Source: Streptomyces sp. NBC_01275 | GTDB taxonomy: Bacteria; Actinomycetota; Actinomycetes; Streptomycetales; Streptomycetaceae | Length of the DNA: 64,000 nt | Direction: 5' to 3' | Assembly (NCBI RefSeq): GCF_026340655.1 | Contig: NZ_JAPEOZ010000001.1 | Span: 9,362,001 to 9,426,000 of the forward strand | Shown: piece after piece, positions 1-9,124 of the stretch | Numbering within the stretch: position 1 is the first letter of the stretch | How the letters are laid out: every line of letters starts with the position of its first letter | Notes under the pieces: generated by a model | Told to the model about the DNA's origin: nothing | The model's input: only the letters and a program-made list of their open reading frames with translations | Databases searched by the model: none | Made by a program: the position numbers and the translations under genes

Positions 1-68
1 TCGGTCCCATCGCCCACGCCGCCATCCATCACGGGCGCTGCCCCGTCGCCGTAGTCCCCCATGACTGA
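1..68 (+). CDS. Universal stress protein, C-terminal end (partial)
   Basis: Reading from base 3, the sequence encodes GPIAHAAIHHGRCPVAVVPHD and stops at 66-68. This is the usual last strand and helix of a UspA domain: a glycine, then a hydrophobic helix with paired His, then CPVAVVP. It closely matches the end of the complete universal stress protein at 3358-4248, which ends GFIAHGVLHHARCPVAVVPHVG. The gene runs in from outside the window. Its stop lies inside the start of the next gene (ATG at 61), so the two are translationally coupled. Confidence 0.85.
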   Translation, partial: GPIAHAAIHHGRCPVAVVPHD

Positions 69-1581
69 GCCCGGCCACCACGGGCCGCCGCCCCCGCGCG
101 CGGAGGTGTGCGAGACCCATACCGCGATCGTGTTCTTCGCCGGGGACCGCGCCTACAAGGTCAAGAAACCGGTGGACCTGGGATTCCTGGACTACACCAC
201 GCCGACGGCGCGCCAGGACGCGTGCGAACGCGAAGTCGCTCTCAACCGCCGCTTCGCCCCCGACGTCTATCTGGGCCTGGGCGAGTTCAGCAGCCCGGAC
301 GCCGAAGCACCCGAACCCCTGGTGGTGATGCGACGCATGCCCGCGGACCGGCGTCTCTCCCGCCTGGTACGAGGAGGCGCCGTCCTGGACGACGTCCTGC
401 GGACCGTCGCCCGGCACCTCGCCGCGTGGCACGCGGACGCGCCCCGTGGCCGGGACGTGGACGAGCAAGGCACCCGGGACGCCCTGTCGTCGCGCTGGGA
501 GGCCAGCTTCGCGCAGATCCACGCGTCGGCCGACGACGGCTCCGTGCCCGAGGGGATGACGGAGACGGAACAACTGGTGCGCCGCTATCTCGCAGGCCGC
601 GAGCGGTTGTTCGCATCCCGTATCGAGCAACGGCGGGTGGTCGACGGCCACGGTGACCTGCTCGCCGAGGACATCTTCTGCCTGGACGACGGTCCCCGCG
701 TCCTGGACTGCCTGGAGTTCGACGACCGGCTGCGCTACGTCGACGGCCTGGACGACGCCGCCTTCCTCGCCATGGACCTGGAACAGCTAGGAGCCCCGGA
801 AGCCGCCGCGTACTTCCTGGCGCAGTACAGCGAATACTCCGGCGACCCCGCCCCCGCGTCACTGTGGCACCACTACGTCGCCTACCGCGCGTTCGTCCGC
901 GCCAAGGTCTCCCTGATCCAGGCCCGCCAGGGAGCGCCCGGCGCGGCGGCGGTGACACGCAGGCTGATCTCGACGACGCTGCGCCACCTGCGCACCTCCG
1001 CCGTCGGCCTGACCCTCGTCGGCGGGCTGCCGGGCAGCGGGAAGTCCACCCTCTCCGGTGCGCTGGCCGACCGGCTGGGAGTCACCCTGCTCAGCAGCGA
1101 CCGCGTCCGCAAGGAACTGGCGGGCATTCCCCCAGAGCAGTCCGCGGCGGCCGGCTACGGCGAAGGGCTGTACACACCCGAGTGGACCGCCAGGACCTAC
1201 GCCGCCCTCCTGGACCGCGCGGCCGCTCTGCTGTCCGCCGGGGAGTCCGTCGTTCTGGACGCCACCTGGTCCGACACGGCACGGCGTGAAGCGGCACGGC
1301 GCGTGGCCGAACACACCAGCGCCGACCTGGTCGCCCTGCACTGTCACGTCCCGGACGACGTGTCAGCGGCCCGCCTGAGCACGCGCGCCCCCGGCGCGTC
1401 CGACGCCGATCTCGACATCGCCACCGCCATGGCGGCCAGGGAACCCGCGTGGCCCGAGGCCGTCGCCGTCGACACCAGCGGCCCGTTGGAGTCCGTGGTA
1501 GCCCGGGCACTGGCAGCCGTACGCCCCTGGGGCACCGGTCAGGCCCCGGTCTTCCGGCGCCCCTACATGGAGCCGGACTGA
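61..1581 (+). CDS. Kinase-fold / P-loop AAA ATPase (two-domain)
   Basis: 506 aa. The N-terminal two thirds look like an aminoglycoside-phosphotransferase or kinase-fold domain. A catalytic-loop-like VVDGHGDLLAEDIF segment lies near residue 200, followed by LDCLEFDDRLRYVD. The C-terminal third is a separate P-loop NTPase with Walker A GLPGSGKST at about 322-330, then LLSSDRVRKELAG and VVLDATWSD, as in small-molecule or polynucleotide kinase-like AAA proteins. This architecture is common in actinobacteria next to universal stress proteins, as seen here. The substrate is unknown. The start overlaps the upstream stress-protein stop, implying coupled translation. Confidence 0.8.
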   Translation: MTEPGHHGPPPPRAEVCETHTAIVFFAGDRAYKVKKPVDLGFLDYTTPTARQDACEREVALNRRFAPDVYLGLGEFSSPDAEAPEPLVVMRRMPADRRLSRLVRGGAVLDDVLRTVARHLAAWHADAPRGRDVDEQGTRDALSSRWEASFAQIHASADDGSVPEGMTETEQLVRRYLAGRERLFASRIEQRRVVDGHGDLLAEDIFCLDDGPRVLDCLEFDDRLRYVDGLDDAAFLAMDLEQLGAPEAAAYFLAQYSEYSGDPAPASLWHHYVAYRAFVRAKVSLIQARQGAPGAAAVTRRLISTTLRHLRTSAVGLTLVGGLPGSGKSTLSGALADRLGVTLLSSDRVRKELAGIPPEQSAAAGYGEGLYTPEWTARTYAALLDRAAALLSAGESVVLDATWSDTARREAARRVAEHTSADLVALHCHVPDDVSAARLSTRAPGASDADLDIATAMAAREPAWPEAVAVDTSGPLESVVARALAAVRPWGTGQAPVFRRPYMEPD

Positions 1582-2284
1582 CGGGAGCCGCATGACGCGG
1601 GCGGCTCCTCCGGCGGCGCCCTCCCGACCGGTACGTCGCGGCGCCGGGGTCAGCTGAGGGCATCAGCCGAAGAGTCGTCGGGCCCGGACTGTCGCGACTC
1701 GCCGCCTTCCGGTCCCCGGCAGCACCAGCCGGTCGCCCACCGGGTTGCTCAGGCTCCACCGCGAACGTCGGTTCCGTCGGTCTCCTTCGCGGTGACACCG
1801 CAGGCTCTCTCTTCGAGAATGCTCCTCGGGACGACTCGTGCACTGAGTCGATCGGGCACTCATGCGGTCCTTGCGGCCCCGTACCGGCTTCCACGGTTCT
1901 GTCCGGCGCAGTCGCCGACCGGGTGGCCACGCCGTCGCGGAAGGGGGACGCCCCGCTCCTGTTCCCGCGCCGAGTGACTGAACGTCAGAGTCCCTGTCGT
2001 GCCTGTGGCGGCCGGGCGCGGCGTCGTAGGCGGTGCGGGCGCCTCGGGCCGGGCGGTTGCGCATCGGCCGGACCGCAGAGCATTCGACGAGGAGGGCCCC
2101 TGCGCCGTACCGCGCCGACCCGTGGCAACCACGAGCGAGCCGTCTGGATCCTGCGTCCGCCGAGTGGCCACTGCGGACCGATTGGAGGGAGGCTGGAGGG
2201 GAGGTGATCCATGTTCCCCGACAGCGGTTTCGATCGCCGAGAGGGCTGCCACCAGGTCGGGTGACCAGCTGATGGGAGGAAGCC
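1582..2284. other. Intergenic region without recognisable gene
   Basis: About 700 bases between the ATPase gene and the phosphofructokinase gene. Open frames exist on both strands, but their translations are low-complexity Arg/Pro/Ala-rich and match no family I know. It presumably carries the phosphofructokinase promoter. A Shine-Dalgarno (GGGAGGAAG) sits just before base 2285. Nothing else was recognised. Confidence 0.5.
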
Positions 2285-3310
2285 ATGAGGGTTGGAGTGC
2301 TGACCGGCGGCGGTGACTGTCCCGGCCTCAATGCTGTGATCCGCAGCGTCGTCCGCAAAGGCGTACAGGAGTACGCCTTTGACTTCGTCGGCCTGCGAGA
2401 CGGCTGGCTCGGCGCGCTCCAGGACAAGGTGGTGCCGCTCGACATCCCCAGCGTGCGCGGAATCCTCCCCCGCGGAGGAACCATCCTCGGCTCCTCCCGT
2501 ACCAACCCGTTCAAGCACGAGGACGGCCTGCGGCGGGTGCAGGACACCCTTGCCGCGCACAACGTGGACGCGCTCGTCGTGATCGGCGGCGAGGACACGC
2601 TCGGTGTGGCCACCGCACTGAGCCGGCAGGGGGTCGATCTGGTCGGTGTTCCGAAGACCATCGACAACGACGTTTCCGGCACCGACTACACCTTCGGCTT
2701 CGACACCGCCGTCGGCATCGTGACCGAGGCCGTCGACCGGCTCCACACCACTGCCGAGTCGCACATGCGCACCCTGGTGGTGGAGGTGATGGGGCGGCAC
2801 TCAGGGTGGATCGCGCTGCACGGCGGCGTCGCGGGCGGCGCCAACGTGATCCTCATACCGGAGCGGCCGTTCGACATCGATCAGGTCTGTGAGCGGGTGA
2901 AAAGCCGATTCGAGACCAACTACGCGCCGATCGTCGTGGTGGCCGAGGGAGCCGTCCCGCAAGAGGGACAGATGATGGTCAAGGACCAGATGCTGGACGA
3001 GTTCGGCCATGTGCGGCTGTCCGGCATCGGCGAATGGCTGGCCCGGGAGATCTCGGAGCGCACGGGCACCGACGCCCGCACCACGGTCCTGGGGCACATC
3101 CAGCGCGGCGGCACGCCGAGCTCCTTCGACCGGTGGCTGGCCACGCGCTTCGGTCTGCACGCCATCGACGCGGTCAAGGACGGTGACTTCGGCGTGATGG
3201 TGGCCCTGCAGGGTACGCAGATCGTCCGCGTTCCCCTCGCCGATGTCACAGAGAAGACCAAGCGGGTCGACCCGTCGCTGTACGACGAGTTCGAGGTGTT
3301 CTTCGGCTGA
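2285..3310 (+). CDS. pfkA: 6-phosphofructokinase, predicted pyrophosphate-dependent
   Basis: 341 aa, the usual length of the bacterial PFK-A family. It phosphorylates fructose 6-phosphate in glycolysis. Visible motifs are the N-terminal TGGGDCPGLNAVIR loop, GGEDT at 101-105, PKTIDND at 123-129, a VEVMGRHSGWIA block and a LGHIQRGG block. The two residues that separate donor types in this family are D104 and K124. ATP enzymes such as E. coli PFK have Gly at both, while PPi enzymes have Asp and Lys. By that rule this enzyme should use pyrophosphate and be reversible. It lies in a stress/dormancy gene group, and a strong GGGAGG ribosome site precedes the ATG. Confidence 0.92.
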   Translation: MRVGVLTGGGDCPGLNAVIRSVVRKGVQEYAFDFVGLRDGWLGALQDKVVPLDIPSVRGILPRGGTILGSSRTNPFKHEDGLRRVQDTLAAHNVDALVVIGGEDTLGVATALSRQGVDLVGVPKTIDNDVSGTDYTFGFDTAVGIVTEAVDRLHTTAESHMRTLVVEVMGRHSGWIALHGGVAGGANVILIPERPFDIDQVCERVKSRFETNYAPIVVVAEGAVPQEGQMMVKDQMLDEFGHVRLSGIGEWLAREISERTGTDARTTVLGHIQRGGTPSSFDRWLATRFGLHAIDAVKDGDFGVMVALQGTQIVRVPLADVTEKTKRVDPSLYDEFEVFFG

Positions 3311-3334
3311 CCGCCCCAGGCATCCGCCGGATCG

Positions 3335-3350
3335 CCAGCAGACCTGCTGG
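3335..3350. terminator. Short hairpin between convergent genes
   Basis: CCAGCA and TGCTGG pair around a 4-base loop. Just outside, CGGA and TCCG can extend the stem across a bulge. It sits in the 47-base gap between the convergent phosphofructokinase and stress-protein genes, where a bidirectional terminator is expected. There is no U-tract, as is usual in Streptomyces. Confidence 0.45.
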
Positions 3351-3357
3351 TCCGCCC

Positions 3358-4248
3358 TCAGCCGACGTGCGGAACGACCGCCACCGGACAGCGGGCGTGG
3401 TGCAGCACGCCGTGGGCGATGAACCCGAGTCTGCCCTCGACCGCCTGCGGATCGGTACGGCGGCCCACGACGAGCAGCTCCGCACTGCGGGACGTGCTCA
3501 AGAGCGCTTCCGCGGGGTGGAGCAGCACGACATCGGGACGGACCGTCACCCGCGGATACTTCTCCTGCCACGCGCGCAGGGCGTCGGAGAGCTGGAAGAC
3601 CTCCTGGTCCTCCCAGGTGGCGCGGTCCTCCTCCGTCACCGCCAGCGTCCGGGGCGACACGGAGTCGGCAGGAAAGGCCCATGCCTGGACCACCCGCAGA
3701 CCTGCTCCGCGTGCCTCAGCGGCCGAGAACGCGAAGTCCACCGTCTCGCTGACCGGGTGATGCGCGTCGAATCCCACCACCACCTGGGTGGCGCCGCGTG
3801 CCGAGGGCATCCCTCCCCCGAAGGCGCCGGCGTGCTGTCGGGGCACCAGGACAACGGGACAAGGGGCTGCCATGGCCGTCCGCAGGGCCACCGAGCCGAC
3901 CGTGAGACCGTCGAAGCCGCCTGTGCCCCGTGTGCCGACGACGAGGAGCCCGGCGGTGCGCGCCGCGGCGAGGAGCGCCGAGGCCGGGGGGTCGTCGGCC
4001 TGTTCACCCCGTACCTCGAGGTGCGGGTAGCGGTCGCCGAGGTCGGCGACCGTCCGCTCGAGCATCCGCTCGCCCATGTGACGCAACCCGTCCACCGCCG
4101 GGAGCGGCACGGCGGTGCCCGGAAGCGGTGGGGAGGCATGTACCAGGCGCAGCTCAACGCCACGCAGCGTGGCCTCTCGCGCCGCCCAGTCGGCTGCCAC
4201 CGAACTGTGCGCGGACCCGTCGATACCCGCCACCACAGGGTGACTCAT
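3358..4248 (-). CDS. Universal stress protein (tandem UspA domains)
   Basis: 296 aa with two UspA domains in tandem. Domain 1 begins VVAGIDGSAHSSVAADWA and has the nucleotide-loop signature GTRGTGGFDGLTVGSVA at about 120-136. Domain 2 begins VVVGFDAHHPVSETVDFA and has GRRTDPQAVEGRLGFIAHG near the end. The G-2x-G-9x-G(S/T) pattern is good in domain 1 and degenerate in domain 2. I chose the ATG at 4248 because a perfect AAGGAGG lies just upstream. The open frame continues upstream into an unrelated CBS relic and should not be read as one protein. Such proteins are common in actinobacterial hypoxia/dormancy regions. Confidence 0.9.
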   Translation of the reverse strand: MSHPVVAGIDGSAHSSVAADWAAREATLRGVELRLVHASPPLPGTAVPLPAVDGLRHMGERMLERTVADLGDRYPHLEVRGEQADDPPASALLAAARTAGLLVVGTRGTGGFDGLTVGSVALRTAMAAPCPVVLVPRQHAGAFGGGMPSARGATQVVVGFDAHHPVSETVDFAFSAAEARGAGLRVVQAWAFPADSVSPRTLAVTEEDRATWEDQEVFQLSDALRAWQEKYPRVTVRPDVVLLHPAEALLSTSRSAELLVVGRRTDPQAVEGRLGFIAHGVLHHARCPVAVVPHVG

Positions 4249-4413
4249 CGTGTCCTCCTTCGCCCGGCGCGGACCTCCGCAGGAACCGGTCGGCCCATGC
4301 CGCTTCCCTTCCACTGTTCCACGGCGGGACGGCGACGGCGTCCGCACCGGGTGCGGAGCCCCGAAGGCCCTCGGCGGCCCGCACCAGCAACACCTGGAGG
4401 CAGTGACTCGCGC

Positions 4414-4630
4414 CGACGCTCCCTCGTACACGTTCACGTGGATGGCGTGGCTGACGGCCGGGAAGGGGCAGGACACCACGGTGCGGCGGACTTCCTCCTC
4501 GATGTCCTCGTCCGACCGCAGGAAGACCTTCAGCAGATCGGCGCGGCTGACGATGCCCTGGAGCATGCCGATGTCGTCGACCACGGGCAGACGCCTGACA
4601 TGCCGGACGGCCAGTCTGCGACGCCTCGAA
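4414..4630 (-). pseudogene. CBS-domain protein remnant
   Basis: About 70 codons in the same frame as, and upstream of, the stress-protein gene read RHVRRLPVVDDIGMLQGIVS, then RADLLKVFLRSDEDIEEEVRR. This is the end of a second CBS domain plus the beginning of a BON-type tail, as found in Streptomyces CBS-BON proteins of about 220 aa. The first CBS domain and most of the BON domain are missing, and there is no start codon with a ribosome site. I read it as a truncated gene. Confidence 0.7.
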
Positions 4631-4648
4631 GCACCTCGTCTCGCCTCG

Positions 4649-5107
4649 TCAGGGAACCTCGCCCGCACCGTGGGGCGCGTACAGGTCGAGCAGTCGCACC
4701 CGGGCGGACCTGAGCCGGCGCGCGAGCACGCCGGAGACATAGCTACACAGCTCGTGATCCAGCCCCGGGTCTTTCGCGCACATCTCACGAACCGCCGCCG
4801 CGTCGAACTCGTAGGCACGCACCGGGCTGCCGGCCTCGGCCCCCAGATGCCAGTGATGGGGAGGGACCATCCAGGACCAGCCCAGCAGTCTTCCGGCACC
4901 GAGGGTCTCGACGACCACCGGCCGTCTGCCGGGCACTCGAAGGTCGAGAGCGACCGTGCCCGTGTGGATGATCCAGAAGCGGTCGGCCTTGCCGCCCTCG
5001 TCGAAGACGCGCTCGCCTGCCGCGAACGACACCTCGCGAGCGTGTGACATGAGCTGCTCGCGATGCTCCTCGGTCAGGGCGCCGAAAACTCCGGTCCTCG
5101 CAACCAC
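4649..5107 (-). CDS. Cyclic-nucleotide-binding domain protein (Crp-like, no HTH)
   Basis: 152 aa. It consists of a single cNMP-binding beta-roll: VFGALTEEHREQLMSHAREV, FAAGERVFDEGGKADRFWII, GTVALDLRVPGRRPVVVETLGAGRLLGWSW and a terminal helix. There is no DNA-binding winged helix after the roll, so it is probably a sensor or effector subunit rather than a transcription factor. The canonical phosphate-binding Arg-Ser/Thr pair is not obvious. The start is GTG, with AAGGGA upstream. Its neighbours (CBS, Usp) fit a stress-sensing block. Confidence 0.8.
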   Translation of the reverse strand: MVARTGVFGALTEEHREQLMSHAREVSFAAGERVFDEGGKADRFWIIHTGTVALDLRVPGRRPVVVETLGAGRLLGWSWMVPPHHWHLGAEAGSPVRAYEFDAAAVREMCAKDPGLDHELCSYVSGVLARRLRSARVRLLDLYAPHGAGEVP

Positions 5108-5462
5108 GATGGCCGTCCCTTCTCCGCGACCCCGAAGTGGAGACGGGCTCCTGTCGGGTCACGGTCGTCTCGTCACGCGGCCGATGCGAAAGCCATGGCG
5201 GGGCGTGGGACCCAGCGGCGTCCTACTCCCGGCCGCATGACTCCACCATCGCCGCAAACCGGCGTGGCGCAACCTGGGCGGAGGCACTCCGAATGACGAG
5301 GCCGGCCGTTCAGGCGTACGCGGCGTCGCCGACGTTCTTCATGGCCGAGCACGCCGGCACGACAGCGAAGCCGTACGGGAAGTTCTTCTTTGCTTGCGGA
5401 GTGCGCGTCAACAGCGGTGCAGCAAGCCTCTCGCTGCGGTCGGTACCATCTGTTAACGTCCA

Positions 5463-5476
5463 CTGAATCGATCTAG
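5463..5476. promoter_or_regulatory. 14-bp operator CTGAATCGATCTAG (site 1)
   Basis: This is a palindrome centred on CG that matches the repeated motif CTRRAWCGWTYTAG found at six other places in the window. It lies about 195 bases upstream of the methyltransferase gene at 5671. The identical 14-mer occurs in front of the LacI-type gene at 15855. It is predicted as the binding site of that regulator. Confidence 0.7.
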
Positions 5477-5670
5477 TTGGCTTCGCCGGCGATCAGTAGA
5501 AGGGCGACACGAGGATCCGTCGCTCTGCCTCCGCGGGACTGACGGGAACAGGCTCGTACCGACAGTGCCGTCGACGCTTCGTGTCATCGGCGTTGCGGCG
5601 CCCGCGAAGCGTGTCCGTGGTCAACGGGACGGCTACGGGAGTCGCTCGCGTCGCAGAGTGGGAGTACGAA

Positions 5671-7032
5671 ATGGATTTGGTCGCACAACAGCGCAGTACC
5701 TACGAAGCGGTCCTCCGCCAGAACGAGGCGCCGTTCATCACCGAGCGGCCGGCGATGTTCAGCCCGGCCGCAGCCGCCCAGGACGAGGGCAACACGCGGG
5801 GCACGTTCGGCCGCTTCGCGCAGATCCTGCTCCCCGAGGAGTACACGGACTGGTGCGAGGAGAGCGCTGCCCACGTCGGGTCGTGCTACATCGGCGACTG
5901 GACCTCGCTGCACAAGGTGAAGGTGCACGGCCCGCAGGCGCTCGAGTTTCTCGGCAGGCTCGGGATGCGGGATCTCTCGCGTTTCGAGACCGGGCAGATC
6001 AAGCACCATGTGCAGCTCGACGAGAACGGCTGGATCGCGTCCGAGGGCGTGCTGTGCCGGCTCGGCCCGGAGGAGTTCGTCTACACCGCGGGCAGCTGCG
6101 ACTGGCTGCTGTGGCAATTGGGCCAGGGCGGGTGGGACGCGGCAGCGACCGACGTCAGCCCCGACCGGTTCATCTTCGGCATACAGGGACCGGCGTCCCT
6201 GGCCACGCTGGAGAAGCTGACGGGAGACGATCTCCGCGACATCGGCTTCAGCCGCAGCAGGATGTCGCAGGTCGGCGGGATCCCGGTACGAGCCCTGCGC
6301 ACCGGGATCTCGGGTGAGCTCGGGTACGAGCTGCACGGGCCGGCCGAACACGCAAACGAGATCTGGGCGGCGGTCGTGGCGAGCGGGCAGGACGTCGGCA
6401 TCCGTCAACTCGGCTTCCGCGCCCAGCCCGTTCAGCACATCGAAGCCGGTATCGCGACCAACGGGCTCGACTATCTGCCGGCGTCGATCCTCACGCCGGG
6501 TGCACCGAGGCAGTTCCGCAAGGGTGCGCCCACGGGCAGTTTCGTCCCGGCCGACGGGGTGACCGACTACTTCCGCAAGCCGGGCGAACTGGGCTGGGGG
6601 TTCCGCAAGGGCATTCCCGCCCGCGACTTCATCGGCCGGGACGCACTCGTCAAGGACGCCGAAAGCGGTGTCCCCACACGTCAGTTGGTCGGCCTGCGGT
6701 GGAACGAACAGGATGTCACCGGTGTCGTCACCTCGCTCCTGAGCAACGCCGAACTGCCCGACCAGATGGAGATCCCCCGCTCGCGCGGTCCCCACTTCGA
6801 CCAGGTGCTGGTGTCGGGCAACCCGGTGGGCGTGGCCACAGGCCGAACGGTGAGCCCGACCCTGCGGGCGATGATCTCGCTCTGCGTGATCGCCCCTGAG
6901 CACGCGGCACCCGGCACGGAGGTCGTCGTCCTCTGGGGCCGTCCGGGCACCCCGCAGCGGGAGATCCGGGCGACGGTCACCGCGCTGCCGTTCAAGCCGG
7001 ACAACCGGCGGGCCGACGTCGCCAAGCTGTGA
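5671..7032 (+). CDS. GcvT-family THF-dependent methyltransferase, LigM/DesA-like (paralogue 1)
   Basis: 453 aa. It shows the aminomethyltransferase (GcvT) fold: an N-terminal folate-binding region with HKVKVHGPQALEFLG, FIFGIQGPASLATLEKL and GISGELGYELHGP near 205-220, then a C-terminal barrel with GWGFRKGIPARDFIGRDALV, ending in PGTEVVVLWGRPG. Members transfer a methyl or methylene group to tetrahydrofolate. With metF, folD and purU nearby, O-demethylation is more likely than glycine cleavage. The start is set by GGAG six bases before the ATG at 5671; the frame is open further upstream but lacks a ribosome site. It is the most divergent of the three paralogues. The substrate is unknown. Confidence 0.82.
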   Translation: MDLVAQQRSTYEAVLRQNEAPFITERPAMFSPAAAAQDEGNTRGTFGRFAQILLPEEYTDWCEESAAHVGSCYIGDWTSLHKVKVHGPQALEFLGRLGMRDLSRFETGQIKHHVQLDENGWIASEGVLCRLGPEEFVYTAGSCDWLLWQLGQGGWDAAATDVSPDRFIFGIQGPASLATLEKLTGDDLRDIGFSRSRMSQVGGIPVRALRTGISGELGYELHGPAEHANEIWAAVVASGQDVGIRQLGFRAQPVQHIEAGIATNGLDYLPASILTPGAPRQFRKGAPTGSFVPADGVTDYFRKPGELGWGFRKGIPARDFIGRDALVKDAESGVPTRQLVGLRWNEQDVTGVVTSLLSNAELPDQMEIPRSRGPHFDQVLVSGNPVGVATGRTVSPTLRAMISLCVIAPEHAAPGTEVVVLWGRPGTPQREIRATVTALPFKPDNRRADVAKL

Positions 7033-7140
7033 CGGTTCCCCTCACGACTCCTCGCCGGCCGGCCAAGTGGACACCGGTGGGCGGGAGTTCGCGGTTCCGT
7101 CGGTAGCTGCTCCTGAACCCCCGAGTCCGCCGACGCCATC

Positions 7141-7230
7141 GACGAACACCCGATCACCCTCGTCAAGGACGCGCCCGACGTCGACGCGGCCAGGGCGTTC
7201 ATCGCGCTGGTGCAGTCCGCCGAGGGTTGA
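7141..7230 (+). pseudogene. ModA-like binding-protein C-terminal remnant
   Basis: Thirty codons read DEHPITLVKDAPDVDAARAF, then IALVQSAEG and a stop. This matches the C-terminus of molybdate-type (ModA) periplasmic binding proteins, where a YPIA-L-KDAPN-DAAKAF--FV-S-EG pattern is typical. Nothing before it in the same frame continues the family. It is a small relic within an otherwise gene-free 600-base gap (7033-7638). Confidence 0.5.
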
Positions 7231-7638
7231 TCCGCTCGGTGCGCCGGGCTGGGCCAGGCGCCAGGCGTCCCGTCCGTTCCGTGGTCGGCCGGCACGCCTG
7301 GGGCGGCTGTGCTAACACATCCATGCAAGGTCGGCTCGGCAGCCGCAGGTGGGGCACTCGCCACCACCGCGCTCACGGCCGCGAACGCCGCCCACCCGGC
7401 CATTGTCTTTTTCATGGTCATGCTGGCTCCCTCCGTGACGATGAGCATCCCGACGCCAAGGTCCGCTGAAGCAGGGACCGGTGGGGAGGCGCGGGGGTGA
7501 GTCAGGTGGCGGCGTTCCGCACGCCGGCACCGCGTCCAACGGCGCCTGCACGCTCTCGGATGCCCCAGCTCCGACCGGCCCACCGCTGACTCCCGCCCGG
7601 ACGATGCCCGCCGGCCGGCCGGGTGTGCTTACGGCCGG

Positions 7639-8130
7639 TCACGGGCAGGACGCGGTCCCCTGGTCGAGGACGTGCGCGTCAGCGTTGTCCCCGACCTTCA
7701 CCCAGAGCGCTGACGTGCCCCGCCGGTCGTAGGTGCGCGTGAAGTCGGACTGCCCGGTGCGGACGAACTTCACCTTGTAGCACCAGCCGGCGTCCACGCG
7801 GAAGGCGTCCCAGTCCTGGTTGTACGGCGTGTGGCCGCCTCGCGCCGTGAGGTTCTGGGTCTTCTGCTTCACGTCGTCGGACGCGCACTTCGGCTCGGTG
7901 GCCGTCGAGTCGCCCGTGCTGTCGCCGCCCCGGCACCAGTTGAAGTAGGCCGTGACCCCGTACGCGCTGTCGTTCACGGTCGTCGAGCACAAGGTGAGCG
8001 TGCAGCCCGTGCCCGCTTGCGCGGTCGGCGCCACGCCCACGACAGCGGCGCAGCCCAGCGCCGCGACGACGGTGACCGACCGGACCCGCCCGGTGCCGAA
8101 CCGCTTGGAGATCATCTCTTTCACGTGCAT
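7639..8130 (-). CDS. Small secreted protein with six cysteines
   Basis: 163 aa. It has a signal peptide with basic residues (KRFGTGRVRS), a hydrophobic core VTVVAALGCAAVVGVA and a probable cleavage after TAQA. The mature part of about 125 aa has six cysteines (GC, LC, WC, KC, WC and the penultimate residue), enough for three disulfides, and many Thr, Ser and Asp. I recognise no family. The start is the ATG at 8130 with GGAGG seven bases upstream; the frame is open further upstream without a ribosome site. It stands alone between two relics. It may be a secreted stress, toxin-like or inhibitor protein, but this is not established. Confidence 0.65.
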   Translation of the reverse strand: MHVKEMISKRFGTGRVRSVTVVAALGCAAVVGVAPTAQAGTGCTLTLCSTTVNDSAYGVTAYFNWCRGGDSTGDSTATEPKCASDDVKQKTQNLTARGGHTPYNQDWDAFRVDAGWCYKVKFVRTGQSDFTRTYDRRGTSALWVKVGDNADAHVLDQGTASCP

Positions 8131-8679
8131 GTTCACGTCCTCCGTGACCGGCGGCGCCCACCCGGGACGCGACCGTCCGTGCTTGGTGACGCCCACGCTG
8201 AACCACCGACCTTGCGAAAACCTTGCCGCACCGGCCGGGAGGCGCCTCAGACCGGCGACAGCCTCACCCCCCTGCGGGGCACGCGCCTCGTACGTCGTCG
8301 GTCGACCGGGCCGGTACACAAGTACGGGGCTGGACGGGCCAGGGTCAGGGCCGCAGGCCCATGGCGGGCGAACACCCCGGCACGCACAGCCGGGGATACC
8401 TCAACGGAGGCGTGGAGAGGGGTGAACGAGCTGCCGACGAGGTACTCACCGAGCTGGGTCGTTCCTGGCCGTCCCGGTCGTCAGTCCGCGGGGCTCGGGA
8501 TGCGTAGGCCTGGTGGGACGCTAGCAGAGGCCCCTCGCTTGTCGCGAGAGCGATGACTGCCCCAGATGGCGATCGGGCCTGTCCGGTCGATCACGGTGGA
8601 CGACATCAGTCCTGCCTTCGTCGGCACCGGTGCGAGGGGTGTGGCGCGTGCAGCTGCAAGGCGGAGGAGTGCGTCGACG

Positions 8680-9020
8680 CGGTGGGGATCTATCAGGTGC
8701 TGACGGGCCTGGCCATGCTGGGCACGGTCGCCTTCACCGCGCTGTTCACCGCCGGGGTGGTGGAGGGCCCACCTGCCCCATACCGACCACGATGACGTGT
8801 CGGGAGCGTGGCAGGGTCCGCGGCCCCACCAGGCCGATCAGCCTGGGACCGAGCATCCGCTCATGCGGCTGTGTGTCGAACTACGGAGCCTGGGCGTTGC
8901 TGTCGTCGGCGTCGAACGCGACCCGCAGGCCTCCGCTGCGCGACTGGCGCGCAGCCTGGGAGTGCCCGTGATGACCGGGAACGGCAGCGACCGTCACATG
9001 CTGGAGCGCCGGCGATTCCC
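8680..9020 (+). pseudogene. Potassium-channel / TrkA-N protein remnant, frameshifted
   Basis: Two reading frames carry pieces of one protein. At about 8682-8770 there is a membrane segment, YQVLTGLAMLGTVAFTALFT. At about 8860-9015, in another frame, there is a Rossmann part, LRSLGVAVVGVERDPQASAA, then RLARSLGVPVMTGNGSDRHM. This order (last membrane helix, then the NAD-binding RCK/TrkA-N domain) is that of single-subunit potassium-channel proteins of Streptomyces. The linker and the N-terminal helices are lost and the frame is broken. The remaining gap (8131-8680) shows nothing recognisable. Confidence 0.65.
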
Positions 9021-9030
9021 CCTCCCAGGA

Positions 9031-9079
9031 CTAGAGCGATTTAGTGGTGGTCTGTATCCTCTCGGCCAAATCGATTTAG
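9031..9079. promoter_or_regulatory. Two operators (sites 2 and 3) before folP
   Basis: CTAGAGCGATTTAG lies at 9031-9044 and CCAAATCGATTTAG at 9066-9079, both matching the window-wide 14-bp palindrome. Their centres are 35 bases apart. The second ends 46 bases before the folP start, a position suited to blocking transcription initiation. Predicted regulator: the LacI-family protein at 15855. Confidence 0.7.
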
Positions 9080-9124
9080 TTTCGAATCTCGCGATGGGAC
9101 GCGGGGTCAAGGAGGTTGCCGCCG

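Noticed and set aside
7320..7421. Signal-peptide-like minus-strand start (MKKTMAGWAAFAAVSAVVAS) with a ribosome site
   Set aside because: After about 35 codons the frame turns into the antisense of the neighbouring methyltransferase without a stop, so no complete protein is supported. It may be another relic.
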